The position numbers were made by a program, and so were the translations under genes. This document shows, one piece after another, positions 9,130 to 20,768 of a stretch of DNA of 31,333 bases. Numbering within the stretch: the first letter of the stretch is position 1; every line of letters begins with the position of its first letter. Under the pieces are notes generated by a model, which saw only the letters and a program-made list of their open reading frames with translations, ran no database searches and was not told the origin of the DNA. The stretch is from Chara braunii (taxonomy: Eukaryota; Streptophyta; Charophyceae; Charales; Characeae): NCBI GenBank assembly GCA_003427395.1, contig BFEA01000091.1:3346532-3377864 (forward strand), read 5' to 3'.

Positions 9130-10881
9130 TGTTCAGTTCATCCTATTGTAGAGAGTGCTAATAACTCCTCTACGTTTTTTGTCTATTTCCTACAAATGGT
9201 AATAATCATGCACAACGTGCCTAAACTTTTGACAATGCAAACACACACGTTATTTGAATCTTCTTTCCCACTTTTTTTTACTAATGCGAAGGTTTTTCGA
9301 AGGCTTGGTGGAAGCACCCTTCGGCTTCTCAAGAATCTTTTCATTCTTGGAGAGTTGACTTATGGTTCCCTTACCTGAACTGCGGTTAGGGCCCTTGCTT
9401 GAAGCAGTCTTTTCGAAGGCACCCCCCCCCCCCTCTCGCTCATTCATGTCAGACTCAAGAGTTGATGTAGAATAGCTTACGTTAGAGTTCGACTCTAGGT
9501 CGTCATCTACAGGCAAATCATCCGCATAGGATAATTTAAAACTGATTTTCCGCCTCCCGATGTTTATATAGGGCAAGCTGGTTGCCGCTTCCGAACTGTT
9601 TGCGATGTAAAGTTTTACCTGCAGCTAGTGTCTTTGCACGCCTGGCAAGGTCTTTGGCCTTTAGGTTGACTACATTCGATAAGAGTTTTTGCCAAGTCGT
9701 ATGCTCCTTGAGTCCCAGCCCAAAGAGATATCTCCAGGGGTCAGTGTCATAACTACATTCGTGCAAAACACATCAGTCTATCCCAAGCTTGGAGTAGTGA
9801 ACAAACTAGTCAAATATTGTTCTAAAGCTTGCATGAAAGTCCTCCACTTTTGACCCTTGAGGGCTTCAAGTTTCAACCTTGCTTTGAGCGCAGCATGCTT
9901 ATATTCATACTGCGTGATGAGGAGGTTCTCAAAAGTACGTACAAGAGTCACCTTCAGCCACTTGGTCAGGCCAATCTTTTCATAATCTACACTATCAACT
10001 TGGAGTTCAATAGAACTTTGTATGTGGTACTCGGTATTTGTGCCCATGATCATACTTCGGTCTTCCAGCAGTGTTCGTAGTACTTCGACGCATGAGCGCA
10101 TGCAGCTGATCCAAGAGGTGATATCCCCTTTCCCGGTCGTACTTGGATGGCAATGTGGCCGCCCTCTTGTCCACCATGGAACCGTTGTACTGTATGCCAA
10201 TACGAACTGCAGCGTTTTGGTATGGTGACCCTGTATTTGGGACTGGGAAGTGCAAAATTGTCGGCACTGTTGCTTGAAGAGTTGACACCAGTCCTTGTGC
10301 TCGTCAACTTTCAACTTGATCTCTGCATGAGGACTGTGTTACGAGGAAAGATTCAGACAGTAGAAGGACGATGATTCGAAGGGATGGTCAGTTGGGCCTG
10401 CTTGAGCCATGTGATCTCAGCCTGCAACTCTTGGTTCCGCTGCTCTAGAGTTGTCACGAGCAATTCAAAATCTTTGAAAGTCCGCAGTTGAACCAAAGTT
10501 GTTACGACAGACAACTAAGTTTTCTCTTAACCGGGTATAATTAGTCTTCGAAACAGCAAGGAGAGTCACTTGGGCAGCAATATTTTTTACCTTAGTTGTT
10601 GTCTCTGCCTCCCTCTCTCTTCGTACTGTATCCTCATAAAGTTTATGAAAGAACGGTTTCTCACTCTCATCCGCTGCGTCCAGCATGGCTTGCCATTGAG
10701 CAGATGAGATGTCTACAATGCTGGAGGATGGGGTGTCAATAGAGCTCTTAAGAGGGGTCCGCTCTTCACTCACGGTTGGATGAACACTCCTCTTTCCCTT
10801 CCTCACACTCTGAAAAAGAACACCTTCTCTCTCCGTTCTCTCAATTTTCGTTTTTTGCGCACGCGCCTCAATACTAGACAT
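9130..10881 (-). pseudogene. Gag of E2 (broken)
   Basis: Gag would form the particle that packages the RNA. The start is the ATG at 10879-10881 (MSSIEARAQKTK...), followed by a charged, probably coiled-coil stretch (10465-10881). The central capsid-like part (9536-10314) includes PSKYDRERGY/TGKGDITSWISCM in two frames, showing a frameshift near 10140. A Lys/Ser-rich linker (9250-9576) leads to a zinc-knuckle remnant CLHCQKFRHVVHDYYHL (about 9235-9185) in which the last Cys of CX2CX4HX4C is Tyr. A stop follows directly. Confidence 0.75.
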
Positions 10882-12195
10882 AATTGGCTCAGGTTAAAAA
10901 TAATCATTAAGAAAAAAACAGAAGAGTAGGTAAAAATGCTAGCTGGAGCAGCAATTCATTTGGACTAGAGAACGACATCCACACAACGTAATAAAATAAA
11001 TAAATAAAATAATTCAAAGAGAGGTCTGACTTAATGAATGAGTCCGGTCGTATCGGACTGGAGATCCTCTCTTGCCTAACCCAACGTGGTACATATACCA
11101 CGAATACGTCAAACGAAAGAAAACTAATTGAAAGAATGAAGATTTCGAGGGGTGCGAGCGGTGGCCGAGCCAAACGCGGGGCAGTGTGAGAGCATGCAGT
11201 AAGACCGGTCGTGTGTTCTCCCCAGTTCCAGTGCAGCAAAGAAATACAACTGACGACAACAAGTTTGGGGCCAAAGGGTCCTATCCCGTAGGGCCTGGTC
11301 CCACTGAGTCCGGAAGGGTCCCAAGTAGTTTCGAAGGGTCCCAAGTAGGTCGTGGGGACCAGGACCAACCAGAAGGGTGCCCTAAGATGGTCCAAAATTG
11401 CCTCTAGCGTACTGAAAAGGAGAAAACAACTTCAACAAGAACCTACTAACTACAATCGTTCATAAGTGAAAAATCAATACACTACAGAAAGATATGTCAT
11501 TGAGCGAAAGATACATCATCAATCCATCCATTAGGTGAGAAAGCAATCCACATGCTTACACACACAACCAAGACCGCCTAAAAGAAGAAGAGAACCCAAC
11601 ACAATCCCCAACAGGCCACGAAGCACCAAGCAACCACCCATGGGCATACCCAAGTCACACTTTACATGTGATCCCCAACCTCTAAAGATGAAATAACGAC
11701 TCACCCCCCTCTCTCATAGGTCCTCCTGACCCCTAACTACCACTATGTGAAGCGTCCTAGCATGATTAAGAGGGCTCTCCTACACCTATGTTACAACGTC
11801 GAATCCTTCATGGATGTTGAAGACCAAAGTAACAACTTGCAGCTCTTCAATGCAGATATGGCAGCCTATGGTCAAGTCTCCCTCCTGAGGGGAATCCCAA
11901 AAGTCACTCAACGTCTTCTTTGGGTTCAAATTCAAGGTGCGCGTACCTCTCACTCTCTACTCCCTCTCGCTTGCTCCAATCAGCCTCCTGTGTGCCTCGC
12001 CACCCCAACATTCACTCAATCAACCTGGTCAAGTTAAATGTCGACCCAACATGACCTAACCAGGTGGGGGCAACACCCAAGACACCTCGCTGCCCCGCTT
12101 ACCTTAACCACCAACCCTAATCCAAGGTTAGTTAGCCCTAACTAACTCGAATTTAGGGTGAGGGTGACTAACACCTCTCACCAGCGAGTGAGTCC
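10882..12195 (-). other. Untranslated leader of E2
   Basis: These are the bases between the primer-binding site and the Gag start. No gene is supported. Two small hairpins occur near each other (AGTCCG...CGGACT at 11041-11059 and CGTGGTA-CATA-TACCACG at 11085-11102), as does a GGGTCC-rich stretch (11270-11360). Such leaders usually hold packaging and dimerisation signals, but none can be assigned here. Confidence 0.6.
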
Positions 12196-12207
12196 GCTCT
12201 GATACCA
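12196..12207 (-). promoter_or_regulatory. Primer-binding site of E2 (tRNA-iMet type)
   Basis: On the minus strand it reads TGGTATCAGAGC, identical to the E1 site and complementary to the plant initiator-Met tRNA 3' end. It is followed by two bases and then the LTR terminus TGTTACGATCC at 12210. Its distance and orientation fit the Gag start at 10881. Confidence 0.85.
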
Positions 12208-12209
12208 AA

Positions 12210-13000
12210 TGTTACGATCCTGGTTTTTTCAAAAGTGCAAACTCACAAGGAAAGACAATGTCACCCAATTGCGAAAGAAATAAAAGCACTTGCAAATAGA
12301 TAGAGACCAAAGAAGAAGAGAGAAAGAATAAGAAGAAGAATATGAAGAAGAAGAAGATGTACACCAACAAGACCAATGACAAGTCCCCCTTTCCTGTCCA
12401 TCTTCCTCCTCCTTGTCTTCATCAAGCTTATTTTTCTCTCAAATAATAATAATAACAATGAGGGGTTGAACCAGAATCAATATCTGAGCTTCCCTCCTAC
12501 TGCCAGCTCAACAATGGGTCCACCATATCCATGACTTTTCCCTTCACCTTCCTCTCACATGCCAAGGGTATGGCGGGCGGACTACTAAGGGTCGTGCCCT
12601 CTTGTGCAAAAGACAACTCAAAGCAGCCATGGTCGCTGCTCTTCAAGCCGCCATGCCTGACTCTGCCTCAAAGCTTCCTTGGTGCGGCACTACCCCAACT
12701 GGGACCTTCCTGATACAACCCCTAACAAGGCGATCAAGATGATGTCCACCATAGCCAGGCAGGTACCATGCGCCAGGTTGAGCGCCTAGTTCCTCTTCGT
12801 CCTCCCAGGCAGCACTCTGAGTCCAGCGCCCACTCAAGCAGTATGTTGCCCAACCTTGCACACCATAAATGAGGAGCTACTCGCTTCTCCAGGAGATATA
12901 GCGACTTACTTGCCTCTTGGGAAGTAACTTCTAAGCCGCGTGGCCTCCAAGCGACCGGTACCTCCTCCCTTTCGGAGAGAAACATCATTGCGGGCTCTGA
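12210..13000 (-). mobile_element. 5' LTR of E2, right end undefined
   Basis: It begins TGTTACGATCCTGG beside the primer-binding site. A GAA-rich tract lies at about 12310-12360 and an AT-rich patch near 12440 that could hold a TATA-like element on the minus strand. Without a second LTR copy in the window the outer boundary cannot be fixed; 13000 is only a working limit. Confidence 0.4.
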
Positions 13001-15900
13001 TATCGTCCGTACATGCCCTAGGCTCAGGCTACGTGGACTGGTATCGGCCTACCTTTAGCCTACCACTAATGGGCCTCTAAAAATGCTAACTTTTTGTCTT
13101 TTTCTGCTCGTACCGGTGTCAGGCGGCTGTCAACCAGCCGAAGGGTCTCTTCCCCAAACAAAATGTTTTCTCTATGCATGTTTCATTTGTTTTCGCATGT
13201 TTTCGTGAATGTGTGTGTGGCTGAGGTTTTTTTTCTAGGGATCTTGGGTTTTTTTTTGCCTACGCTAACCCTCGAGAAAGAAGGAATCAAGGCGGTTGAT
13301 GCAAGGTCACACGTGGGGCTGAACGCGGACTGAAAATCAAGATTTTTTGGAGGAAAAATCAGGACTAACGCTGAAGGGCGTCGGCATTGAGGCTAAGGGT
13401 CGGAGACCTGAAAGATGGGGTACGAGAAGGGGGCTCGTACGGATGGAACAGCGGGCCGTGACGGAGCTCAGGTACATTGGTGTGATGTGGAAACCTCGGA
13501 GTGGAATCCACCCCGATCGCAGGAGAAACCGTCATGATGTGGTGGTTAGGAGAAGGTGGTCGGTCCTTAAACATGGTGATCGATGTGGGTGAGAGCCAAC
13601 ACGGTTCTGTGGTCGAGGCGACGAACGGTTTGGATATGCTCGAGCCCGGACGAGGAAATTGAAGTTGACAGGGTGTTACTCGAGGAGGAGTAAAATTGGT
13701 GAACTCTAGACCGAGCCACAAGGATCTTGAGAACGGATAGGTCAGTGGGCAGTCAGACCTAGGTATGTGACTACGAGATGCAGGAACGAGTGGTGAGTTT
13801 CACCTGGGCATGGGTATACGGTCAGAGCAGTGTGATCGTCACAATGCGTATCGGCGAGGGCCCTTGCAAGACGGTTAAGCGCGGTACGACAACGGGTTCA
13901 AAAGCGAAGGAGGATCGGCTCCGACGATTGATTGATTTGGTGCTATGAGGAACGGATTCGTCTTTATCGCGGCCAGGTCAGGTGCAATGGGTAGAGGCCG
14001 ACTAAAGGTGAGGACATCGTACCGACCCACTTCAGTACTTCGGCAGGGCCTGCTTCGACACTTGGCTCACAGCTACATTAGGAGCAATACCATTCATCGT
14101 GGAGCGGTTTCTAGCAAGAGGTAATAGCTTTGGTATGACCTTCCCGGAGAGATAAGCAACTTAACGGCTTCATCACGTTACATCAGGTGATAAGCCTGAT
14201 GTGATAGCTGCAAACAGGGAGGGGCCAGTGAAGTCTGCATCACGATGTTCCGGCTAGGTTGTAAGCTCGAAGAACACCCAAATTAAGGACAGGGAAAGTG
14301 GGGTTAGACGGGGATTGGAGGTAGGATCGTATGGAAACTAATAAGAGATGCCTGATTGGTGGGACCACGACTCTAATTTCTGGCATCAAGCCTACGGGCG
14401 GCAGACCGTTAAAATCTGTCCCCTGATGGAGAGCAGCGAATTATGACCAGGTGCGGATGAAAGAAGGGGATTGGGCAGAAGGGGAGCGAGTAAGATCGAC
14501 GACTCAAAAGGGGGCATTCAGGAAAGAAGAAGTGGGGGGAAACTGGCAGCAGGGAGAAGGATGCTAAAGAACTAATCACGAAGAATCAAGGGGTGCGGGA
14601 AGAAGAAGGAGGGAAGGAGTGAAAAGGGTCCAGAGGGTCAATAAGAAGAAGGTGGGGAGGGGGGTTGGAGCCAGGGGTCTGCACTTGTCGGTTGAAAAGT
14701 GGGAGCTATCGTCTTCTTGATAACCGTCAAGCACGGAAGGAGTAGACGAAGAGGTGCACCGACCGCTTCTTGGCAACTGCTTGAGAGGCAATCACATGGG
14801 GCAAGGCTAAAGATTGGGGGGGGAGAGTGAAAGGGTTGCACGTGTAGGAGCTCTAGACACCTACTACGAGGACGATTCAGTTTGTAGGATGGAATGTAAC
14901 TGGGAAGGAAAACGTAAAGAATGCGGGTGTCGACTTAGTGATCGAAGTCAGGGACGGAAAGCATGTGAAAACGAAGAAGGAGAAGAGGACGAACGGGAGT
15001 GGGGGAGGAAGAGAAAGAAAAAAGAGGGGAAGGTATAGAATTATCAAAAATTTTGAGTTTGGCGCTTTAGGGAGAAGAGCTCGGGACGAGTAGCAACGGG
15101 AAGGGAGAAGGGAAGACATAAAAGCAGGAGGTACCATGGAGACATGGGGAGATGGGACGGAAGGCGCTCGAGGCGTTCGATTCCGGAGCGCATGACTAGC
15201 GCATGACTGAGCAGCTGGGAGGGCGAGAAAGGTAACGGGAGGCGGCGAACGGAGCAAGGAGGAGAAAGTCGTTGTTGTGAGGCAAGGGATATCTTCAGTG
15301 GACGTGCTGACGTACGTTCAGCTGGCTACGTTCGCATCGTGGTGATGAGGGATGCGCGACAGAAAAGCTTTCAAGCTCGAGGAAGGAAGGACGCGAGGGT
15401 ACACAATCGTTCGTTCACTGACGTCGAGGAACGGAGAGAGAGATAGCGTCGCGCATAACGAAACCGCTGTGAGAGGAGAAGCAGGGCAGGCCCGTATTCA
15501 GCTCCCGAAAACCCAGTCTATTCCGAGGTACAGAAAGCGGGTGGTTCCCGGAGGCAGCCGCCACAGTTCGAGGGGTAGGAAGGGCGAGTTGGGAGGCAGC
15601 GCTGACGAAGAATGTTATTGTTGGCCTATCGAGTCGTCGATGTGTTCCTTGGCGCGGACATAGCTCGGGCTAAGGTTTGTGCTATCGGGCCTTGCCATTC
15701 GGAGGAGCGGGCTTCTGGTGTCATCACGCAGGTACGGGTCGGTGAGAGTTCGAAAGATGGTTTCTCCCCTCTTTTTTTGTTAGCGGACTGTACTTCACGG
15801 GGATTTCCCGCTCAGGGCACGTCGAGATTGAGAGTTATTCGGGAACTACGGGACTACTTTTAAGCAGGTTCTCAGCAGCCCCGGACCATAGGCTCACGCG
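13000..15900. other. No recognisable gene
   Basis: Mostly purine-rich plus strand with short open frames on both strands and no domain that I recognise. Frames at 13347-13592 and 15352-15863 are the longest on the plus strand and have no recognised homology signal. It could be the LTR or leader of E3 or older repeats. I found no tRNA-complementary primer site. Confidence 0.5.
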
Positions 15901-15903
15901 ACT

Positions 15904-16101
15904 TAGAGGGAGTGGGGGAGAGAGAAAGAGAGAGAAGAGAGAGAAAGAAGGAAGCGAGAGAGGAGAGAGATGGAGAAGAGAGAACGGGAGAGTGGGAGAG
16001 AAAGAGAGAGAGAAAAGAAAGGAGAGAGAGAATGAGCAAAAGGGAGAGAGAGAAGAAAAAAAAGAGAGAATAAAGGAGATAGAGAGAGAGGGAGAGAGGG
16101 A
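15904..16101. repeat. (GA)n-rich microsatellite
   Basis: About 200 bases of GAGA with scattered substitutions. Ser/Leu-rich frames on the minus strand here are repeat artefacts. Confidence 0.85.
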
Positions 16102-16331
16102 TCCATATGACGGTCATATTGTCGTCCGAAGGTAGAGGTCGAGGTCAATGGTGGACATAGCCTTTCGGAGGTACCACGGAGACGGGGGGGGTGTGGGCGC
16201 TTTGCTGGTCTCGGAAGGGCGTCTTGTCGAGGTTGATGCCTTTGTTTCTCCTCCTGACTATGTGGCCGGTGGGAATTGATGTTTGAAATACGTGAGAAGG
16301 GAGATCTCTCCGTTTTCTAGTGTTCGTCAAT

Positions 16332-16688
16332 ATGCAAGAACGTGCGAAGTGCTTTCGCGATTTGCGCTGCCTTCAGGGCATGTCCTTGTACGTCGTGAGT
16401 TTGTCTCCTTTGTGGCCGTGTGACGCTATCTTAAAATCGCCATTTGCTTGGTTTGAGATCCTGCATGTGTCTAACGATTAAGTGAAGCTGATGCGTACTC
16501 TCTTAATGCGTGCTCATCTCTTTGGAGCTGATCATTCTGCTTACCCATTGACAGAGACCGTTCGTATGGTGGTCCGACAACCGGCGGGTTGTTTCCCGAC
16601 TCTTCTTATGAATGGTATAATCGTTCTCTCTCCGAAGACGACGGCTTCTCTAGCAGCAGCCGAGGGCCCGAGGCATGAGCCTCTATGA
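16332..16688 (+). pseudogene. Unrecognised 118-codon frame with one internal stop
   Basis: From the ATG at 16332 (MQERAKCFRDLRCLQGMSLY) the same frame runs to a stop at 16688, broken only by a TAA near 16470. Residue composition is protein-like and unbiased by simple repeats, but I recognise no family. A TATA-like TATATAAT follows at about 16703. It could be a chance frame. Confidence 0.2.
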
Positions 16689-16959
16689 CCGGAACTAGTC
16701 GTATATAATCACGCTCAGTAGTAGCGGTGTTACTCGTCACGCAGATACAGACTAGGAGTAGGCCCCACCGCAATGTATATTAAATTAGGCTAGGCAAGGT
16801 TAGCCTTTGCGACCGGCACGGTCCGACCGACATCGTGTTTCTTGTCTCGATTCTCTACTGTCGGCGAGTCTGTAAGAACTGCGCACGAGTGGGTTTTCCC
16901 CTGATTAAAACCCATCGGCCTCCCGATTTTGGCAAGACGCACTCTGTCTGGGAGGGGGA

Positions 16960-17060
16960 GAGTAAGAGGGAGAGGAGAAAGACAAAAGCGAGAGGAAAGA
17001 GAGGAGGTCAAAAGGGGGGAAGGGGAGGACAAAGAAAGGGGAAAAGGGAGGAGAGCCGAT
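16960..17060. repeat. Purine-rich low-complexity tract
   Basis: Nearly pure A/G on the plus strand (GGGAGAGGAGAAAG-type). The surrounding bases (16720-16960 and 17060-17735) contain no gene that I can support. Confidence 0.6.
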
Positions 17061-17734
17061 CCCGGGTCTTCGAGCTATGTGGCAGTGAGCATCGGAACAC
17101 TGTTTAATATGGTAATGTATGATCCGAGCGATATCGCATTGTGTGTGCGCTCAGAGTGACGAGCAAACGAGCTACAAAGGGAAAGGGACTGGGAGAAGGG
17201 AAGCACCCCTTGCGGGAGCAATCTGACTTAGGCAGGTGTTACTAAGGTCTCGGAGAACCACTTTGCACGATAGTTGCATGGAGTTCCCTTCTTACCCCGG
17301 CTTAGTCATGTACCGAGTGTCTCAGGACCACCCCTGGGTTCGTAAATACGCATTCTGCTTTAGCGAGTGGGGACTGCCCTGAGAGTAGCCACTCGCCTCA
17401 CGCCAAGTCATTGCTTTCTGGGGGCGATAGTCAAGAAACGACAGAGATCAGCCTTAGGCACCGAACGCCCAGTAGGGGTGAAGGACTGGAAAACGGGGCT
17501 CGGGACAGGGAGCGGACCAGACGGGAATGGCGGGGAAAACTCGGGAGCGCGAGCTACCCTCGGCTAAAAGGGGTTGAGAATTTGTTCGTAGCAGGTTGTG
17601 GCAGCGGTCGAGTAAGTGTGCTCCCTTTTGGTCACAGACGGCCCCCGCAGGCCGACAGATTGGCGTCGCTGTCGGGGATGGGCTTCCTCTCACAGCCTCG
17701 GCTGGCCCAAGGGACGAAGGGACAAAGAGGGGGA

Positions 17735-17935
17735 GTGTGACAGGCGGCGATAAGTGTGACCAGCATCGACAAGAGTGGCAGGCAGTGACGAGTGTGACCA
17801 GCGTCAATAAGTGTGACGAGCAGCCAGCGGCAAATGTGACAGACAGTGATGAGTGTGACCAGCGTCGACGAGTGTGACAGGCAGCCAGCGGCAAATGTGA
17901 CAGGCAGTAACAAGTGTGACGGACGGTAACAAGTG
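17735..17935. repeat. GTGTGACC minisatellite with 61-bp higher-order unit
   Basis: Imperfect copies of a roughly 20-base word GTGTGACCAGCGTCGACGA form a block. Two 61-bp units (17787-17847 and 17848-17908) are almost identical, each with AGTGTGACCAGCGTC, AGTGTGAC and CAGCCAGCGGCAAATGTGAC. A partial third follows. The minus-strand Leu/Thr/His-rich open frames are its shadow. Confidence 0.75.
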
Positions 17936-17994
17936 GTGTCTACAAATTTGAGGGTTTTTTCGTCTTTGGTCATTGGGCTTCGGCTTCGGCAGTT

Positions 17995-18633
17995 TTGAGT
18001 ACGAACAATATCTCTTTTTGTGGGGTGATCTGGGGGGGGCTGTTATTATTTTGCAGGTCCGCGTCGGCCCCGCTTTCGACTCCAAAAATCCAGGTCAGAT
18101 CTCCCTGGGGTTTTGTTTTTTGGTATGTTTTGTTTTCGGAAGAAGTGGAAATAAGCGGGAAATGTTTTTTTTGTTGCTGCTGTGTGAATCAAATAAGGGT
18201 AAAAATTAATAAAAGAAGAGGGGTGGTTTCGCAAGAGAATCAAGCCAGTGGGTCGGCACGTGGAGAGGAAACAAGTAACCTTGAGGGAGGGGTTTTTCGA
18301 AGGGGACCGGGGTTACCTTCCGTGTGGGATCCGAGGGGTTTGATTCCAAGGGAAAGGGTCTTACCTATCGTTCTGGACCCTCAACGACTGACAGGGAGAA
18401 CGGTGGTCATAGAGCATCGGAGAGAAGGGAGGGGTCCGGTAGGAAGAGTTCTTTTCGGCCGGGAGGAGAGAAGTACCGCCCCAAGGGTTGATTATAGAGT
18501 GGGAATTCCCCCACCTCAGATCGAGAGGAGAGAGGGAAGGGTATCGATTCAAGAAGAGGGTTCGCAAGGGGAAGGCGCTTGGGGAGTTGAGTGTGGCAGG
18601 CGAGGGATCGGAGACCGGGTCCTGGGTGGATAG
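17995..18633 (+). CDS. Unrecognised Arg/Gly-rich ORF, possible E3 leader frame
   Basis: A 212-codon frame whose second half (from about residue 75) is rich in Arg, Gly and Glu, with no domain that I recognise. The first half is hydrophobic and Cys-rich (FFCCCC) and is less convincing. Its position, on the same strand upstream of the E3 repeated domain, allows it to be a leader or N-terminal ORF. Low-complexity composition argues for caution. 18634-19200 carries only shorter frames. Confidence 0.25.
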   Translation: MSTNNISFCGVIWGGLLLFCRSASAPLSTPKIQVRSPWGFVFWYVLFSEEVEISGKCFFCCCCVNQIRVKINKRRGVVSQENQASGSARGEETSNLEGGVFRRGPGLPSVWDPRGLIPRERVLPIVLDPQRLTGRTVVIEHRREGRGPVGRVLFGREERSTAPRVDYRVGIPPPQIERREGRVSIQEEGSQGEGAWGVECGRRGIGDRVLGG

Positions 18634-19331
18634 GTGCCTTGCCGATTTCTCGGATTCAGAATTAACGAATATTAATTACAGGGTGAGTGGGAAACATAGG
18701 GCACGAATGTGTGACCACAGTCCGACTCCGGGGTGAGGGTTGCCACCTCTCCTCGGGGACAACTTGTGTTTGTGGCTAGCTGCTATACTTGAAAGCGGAA
18801 GGACCTCTCGGCGGAGGAGGACGGAGGGGTAGCCTGGTGAGACGACGTTCCTCCGCTGGTCCATTTGATCCCGTCAGGCTCACAAACCCCTTCTTCTTTC
18901 AGGGAGGGGTGGTTTCTCGCAAATCCTAGACTATAAAGAGTAAGGGAAGGGGACTAAATCTATGAGCTTGAGGGAGGTTGAGTCAGTTGCGGTCAGTCTG
19001 GGTAGTTATGGACGTGTGGTGTTACATTTTTTTACTGTGGACGGGGGACTTTGACATAGCACTTTACGCAGAGGAGGGGACAAATCAAGGAGAAGATTTC
19101 CTACGTAGCCGGGAAGAGGTTGTCGGTCATTCGTTGTTGGAAAGGGAACTGCTCGGAAGTTACGAGATCAAGTATTTTTACGCATCAGGCTACTGAAACT
19201 ATGCCCGAGGGAAACGACCGGTGCCAAAATCACCTGACGCCTATCTTGACGGGTCGGATGATTGGAGGGTACTGGTGGCAATTGTCGAGGAGGTAGTGCA
19301 GAGGCAAACAAGCAGAGGAGAAAGGTAGGGC

Positions 19332-20075
19332 ATGGTTATAATTATAGAGGAAACAGAAAACGGCAGGGTTAAAATCGAAAGGGCCGACCTCCGTAAGGAG
19401 TGGGAGGGTTTCAACGTCCCCTTGGACCATTGCACCGAAAGATACTTTGGGGGACATGAGAGAGGTATTGAGCTCGAAAAAGGGTTTTTTTTTTTGGCTC
19501 GGTTCGCGGTAGGAATTTGGGAAGGGGATCAGTGGACCAGAACTAGGCCTGGGAACAAGAGGAAAGCTCGGCGAGCGGAATTGCGCGTCAAAGAAACGAT
19601 CTTCTTGAGCCAGGAAACTTGGGTAGACTACGTCATCCACTGGGTCCTAGGGTGCCTTCGAACGGATCATTGGGAAGTTCGTGCCAAACCAGTCTTGAGA
19701 CAAATTTTTCAGCACGAACCTCTTCAGCACCGACTCCCGATTCATTTTCGAGTGACTTGTGCTCGAGACGGGGAATATTTTCGAGCTACCGATCGTGTCA
19801 AAGCCAACTTCCCATCGTACGTCTTCAGGAGAGTGTGCGAGGAAGGGGCCGCCTACGAGAGAGTAGTAAGGTCAATGGAACGGGAGGTCGGGAGAGGGTT
19901 GTCCTTTAGATCACTCCATTGGTATTTCACATATTGTGTGGATAACCGAGTGTCGTACGGGGCTAGGGCCGACCGTACACGGCAAAGGAAATCCTTGAAC
20001 TCAGAGAAAGATCATAAAGGAGGGAGAGATTACCGCTATCGGAGAGTTTTTTGTGTTCGACAAAACGTGTTCTAG
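19332..20075 (+). CDS. Repeated domain unit R1 (unknown function)
   Basis: A 247-codon open frame and the best preserved unit with R4. The pattern shared with R4 and, in part, the others is: RRAELRVKETIFLS (residues 80-93), VTCARDGEYFRA (141-152), NFPSYVFRRV (159-168), then a helix-like stretch and FRSLHWYFTYCVDN (192-205). The Cys of YFTYC is at 19935 and lies 698 bp before the matching Cys of R2. I do not recognise the family and there is no obvious signal peptide, membrane segment or catalytic motif. It lies first in the array on the E3 strand. Confidence 0.5.
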   Translation: MVIIIEETENGRVKIERADLRKEWEGFNVPLDHCTERYFGGHERGIELEKGFFFLARFAVGIWEGDQWTRTRPGNKRKARRAELRVKETIFLSQETWVDYVIHWVLGCLRTDHWEVRAKPVLRQIFQHEPLQHRLPIHFRVTCARDGEYFRATDRVKANFPSYVFRRVCEEGAAYERVVRSMEREVGRGLSFRSLHWYFTYCVDNRVSYGARADRTRQRKSLNSEKDHKGGRDYRYRRVFCVRQNVF

Positions 20076-20089
20076 GATGAATGGTTTAT

Positions 20090-20737
20090 TTTGACAGGGG
20101 TCTGGGGTGCTTCGTTAGGTCAGACTTAGCGGGACAAAGGACTTGTATCCTGCTCCCAGGAAACGGAGAAGTTCCTGACTGAAGAAGGTTGGAAGGTGGG
20201 GAGGTCACCGCTGGGGGTAATTTTGTGTGGATAGAGTTGTCGGAGGCACGAAGAAAAGGAGTGGCCCCGAAGGGGGCAAAATTGTATTTTAGGGTTACCT
20301 AAGTGATTCTCGCTGAACCAGCCTCGTAGACTAAGATCGTGGTATCCCTGGTTCTAGGTCAAGGGAGTGGGCTGGACTCGCTACTCGAGGAGGCGAACGG
20401 AGTAAGGAGGTGGTGGATAGATAGGACCTTACGAGTAGTTGGTTTTATGGCCGAAGAAAGAGAGAGGTTTGCTCGCAAGGGGGAATTTCCGCAAGCAGGT
20501 TATCCCGTAACCATAAGGGTGTCGTGCTTTGTATCCTTGGAAGTGAATGAGGAGGAAGGGATATTGAGGCTCTTAGAGAGAGGGAGGTGGTTAGGTTTGC
20601 CCTTCGGAGCGTTGTGGTTACTCTACACCCACTGTATTAACCACGGAGCCCCTCCTCGGCGCAAGCTTTGGGGGATATATAGGGGGTTTGGGTCCCTCGA
20701 AAAAGGCTGTTACGCTCGCTCCCAAGGGGTATCATGA
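20090..20737 (+). pseudogene. Repeated domain unit R2 (partly degraded)
   Basis: The last 130 codons (20339-20737) are open: YPVTIRVSCFVSLEV corresponds to the VTCAR region of R1, and LPFGALWLLYTHCINHG to its YFTYCVDN end. About 20 residues around the PxxxFRRV motif are missing. The first half of the unit (20090-20338) is frame-disrupted. The landmark Cys is at 20633. R2 and R3 are in the same frame, 711 bp apart. Confidence 0.5.
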
Positions 20738-20768
20738 GTGGGTATTCAAGCTAGCGTGGTAGATGGTG

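Noticed and set aside
11150-11230. tRNA-Leu-like gene (GGTGGCCGAGC resembles an A box)
   Set aside because: No B box (GGTTCGANTCC) at the right distance and no cloverleaf pairing. It lies in the E2 leader.
11747-12037. Plus-strand ORF in the E2 leader as a gene
   Set aside because: Antisense to the element's untranslated leader, short, and without any recognisable domain.
13094-13260. Additional TA-flanked MITE (CTCTTCCCCAAACAAAATG resembles the family end)
   Set aside because: No inverted partner end was found nearby.
15872-16148. Ser/Leu-rich minus-strand frames
   Set aside because: They are the antisense of a (GA)n microsatellite and have no non-repetitive content.
17735-17935. CRISPR-like spaced repeats
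   Set aside because: Repeats are imperfect, spacers are themselves repeated (61-bp higher-order unit), and the context is a eukaryotic transposon region.
17925-17960. TGGTGTCTACAAATT as a tRNA-Leu-type primer-binding site for E3
   Set aside because: Only the first seven bases resemble a known site, and no LTR end (CA) precedes it.
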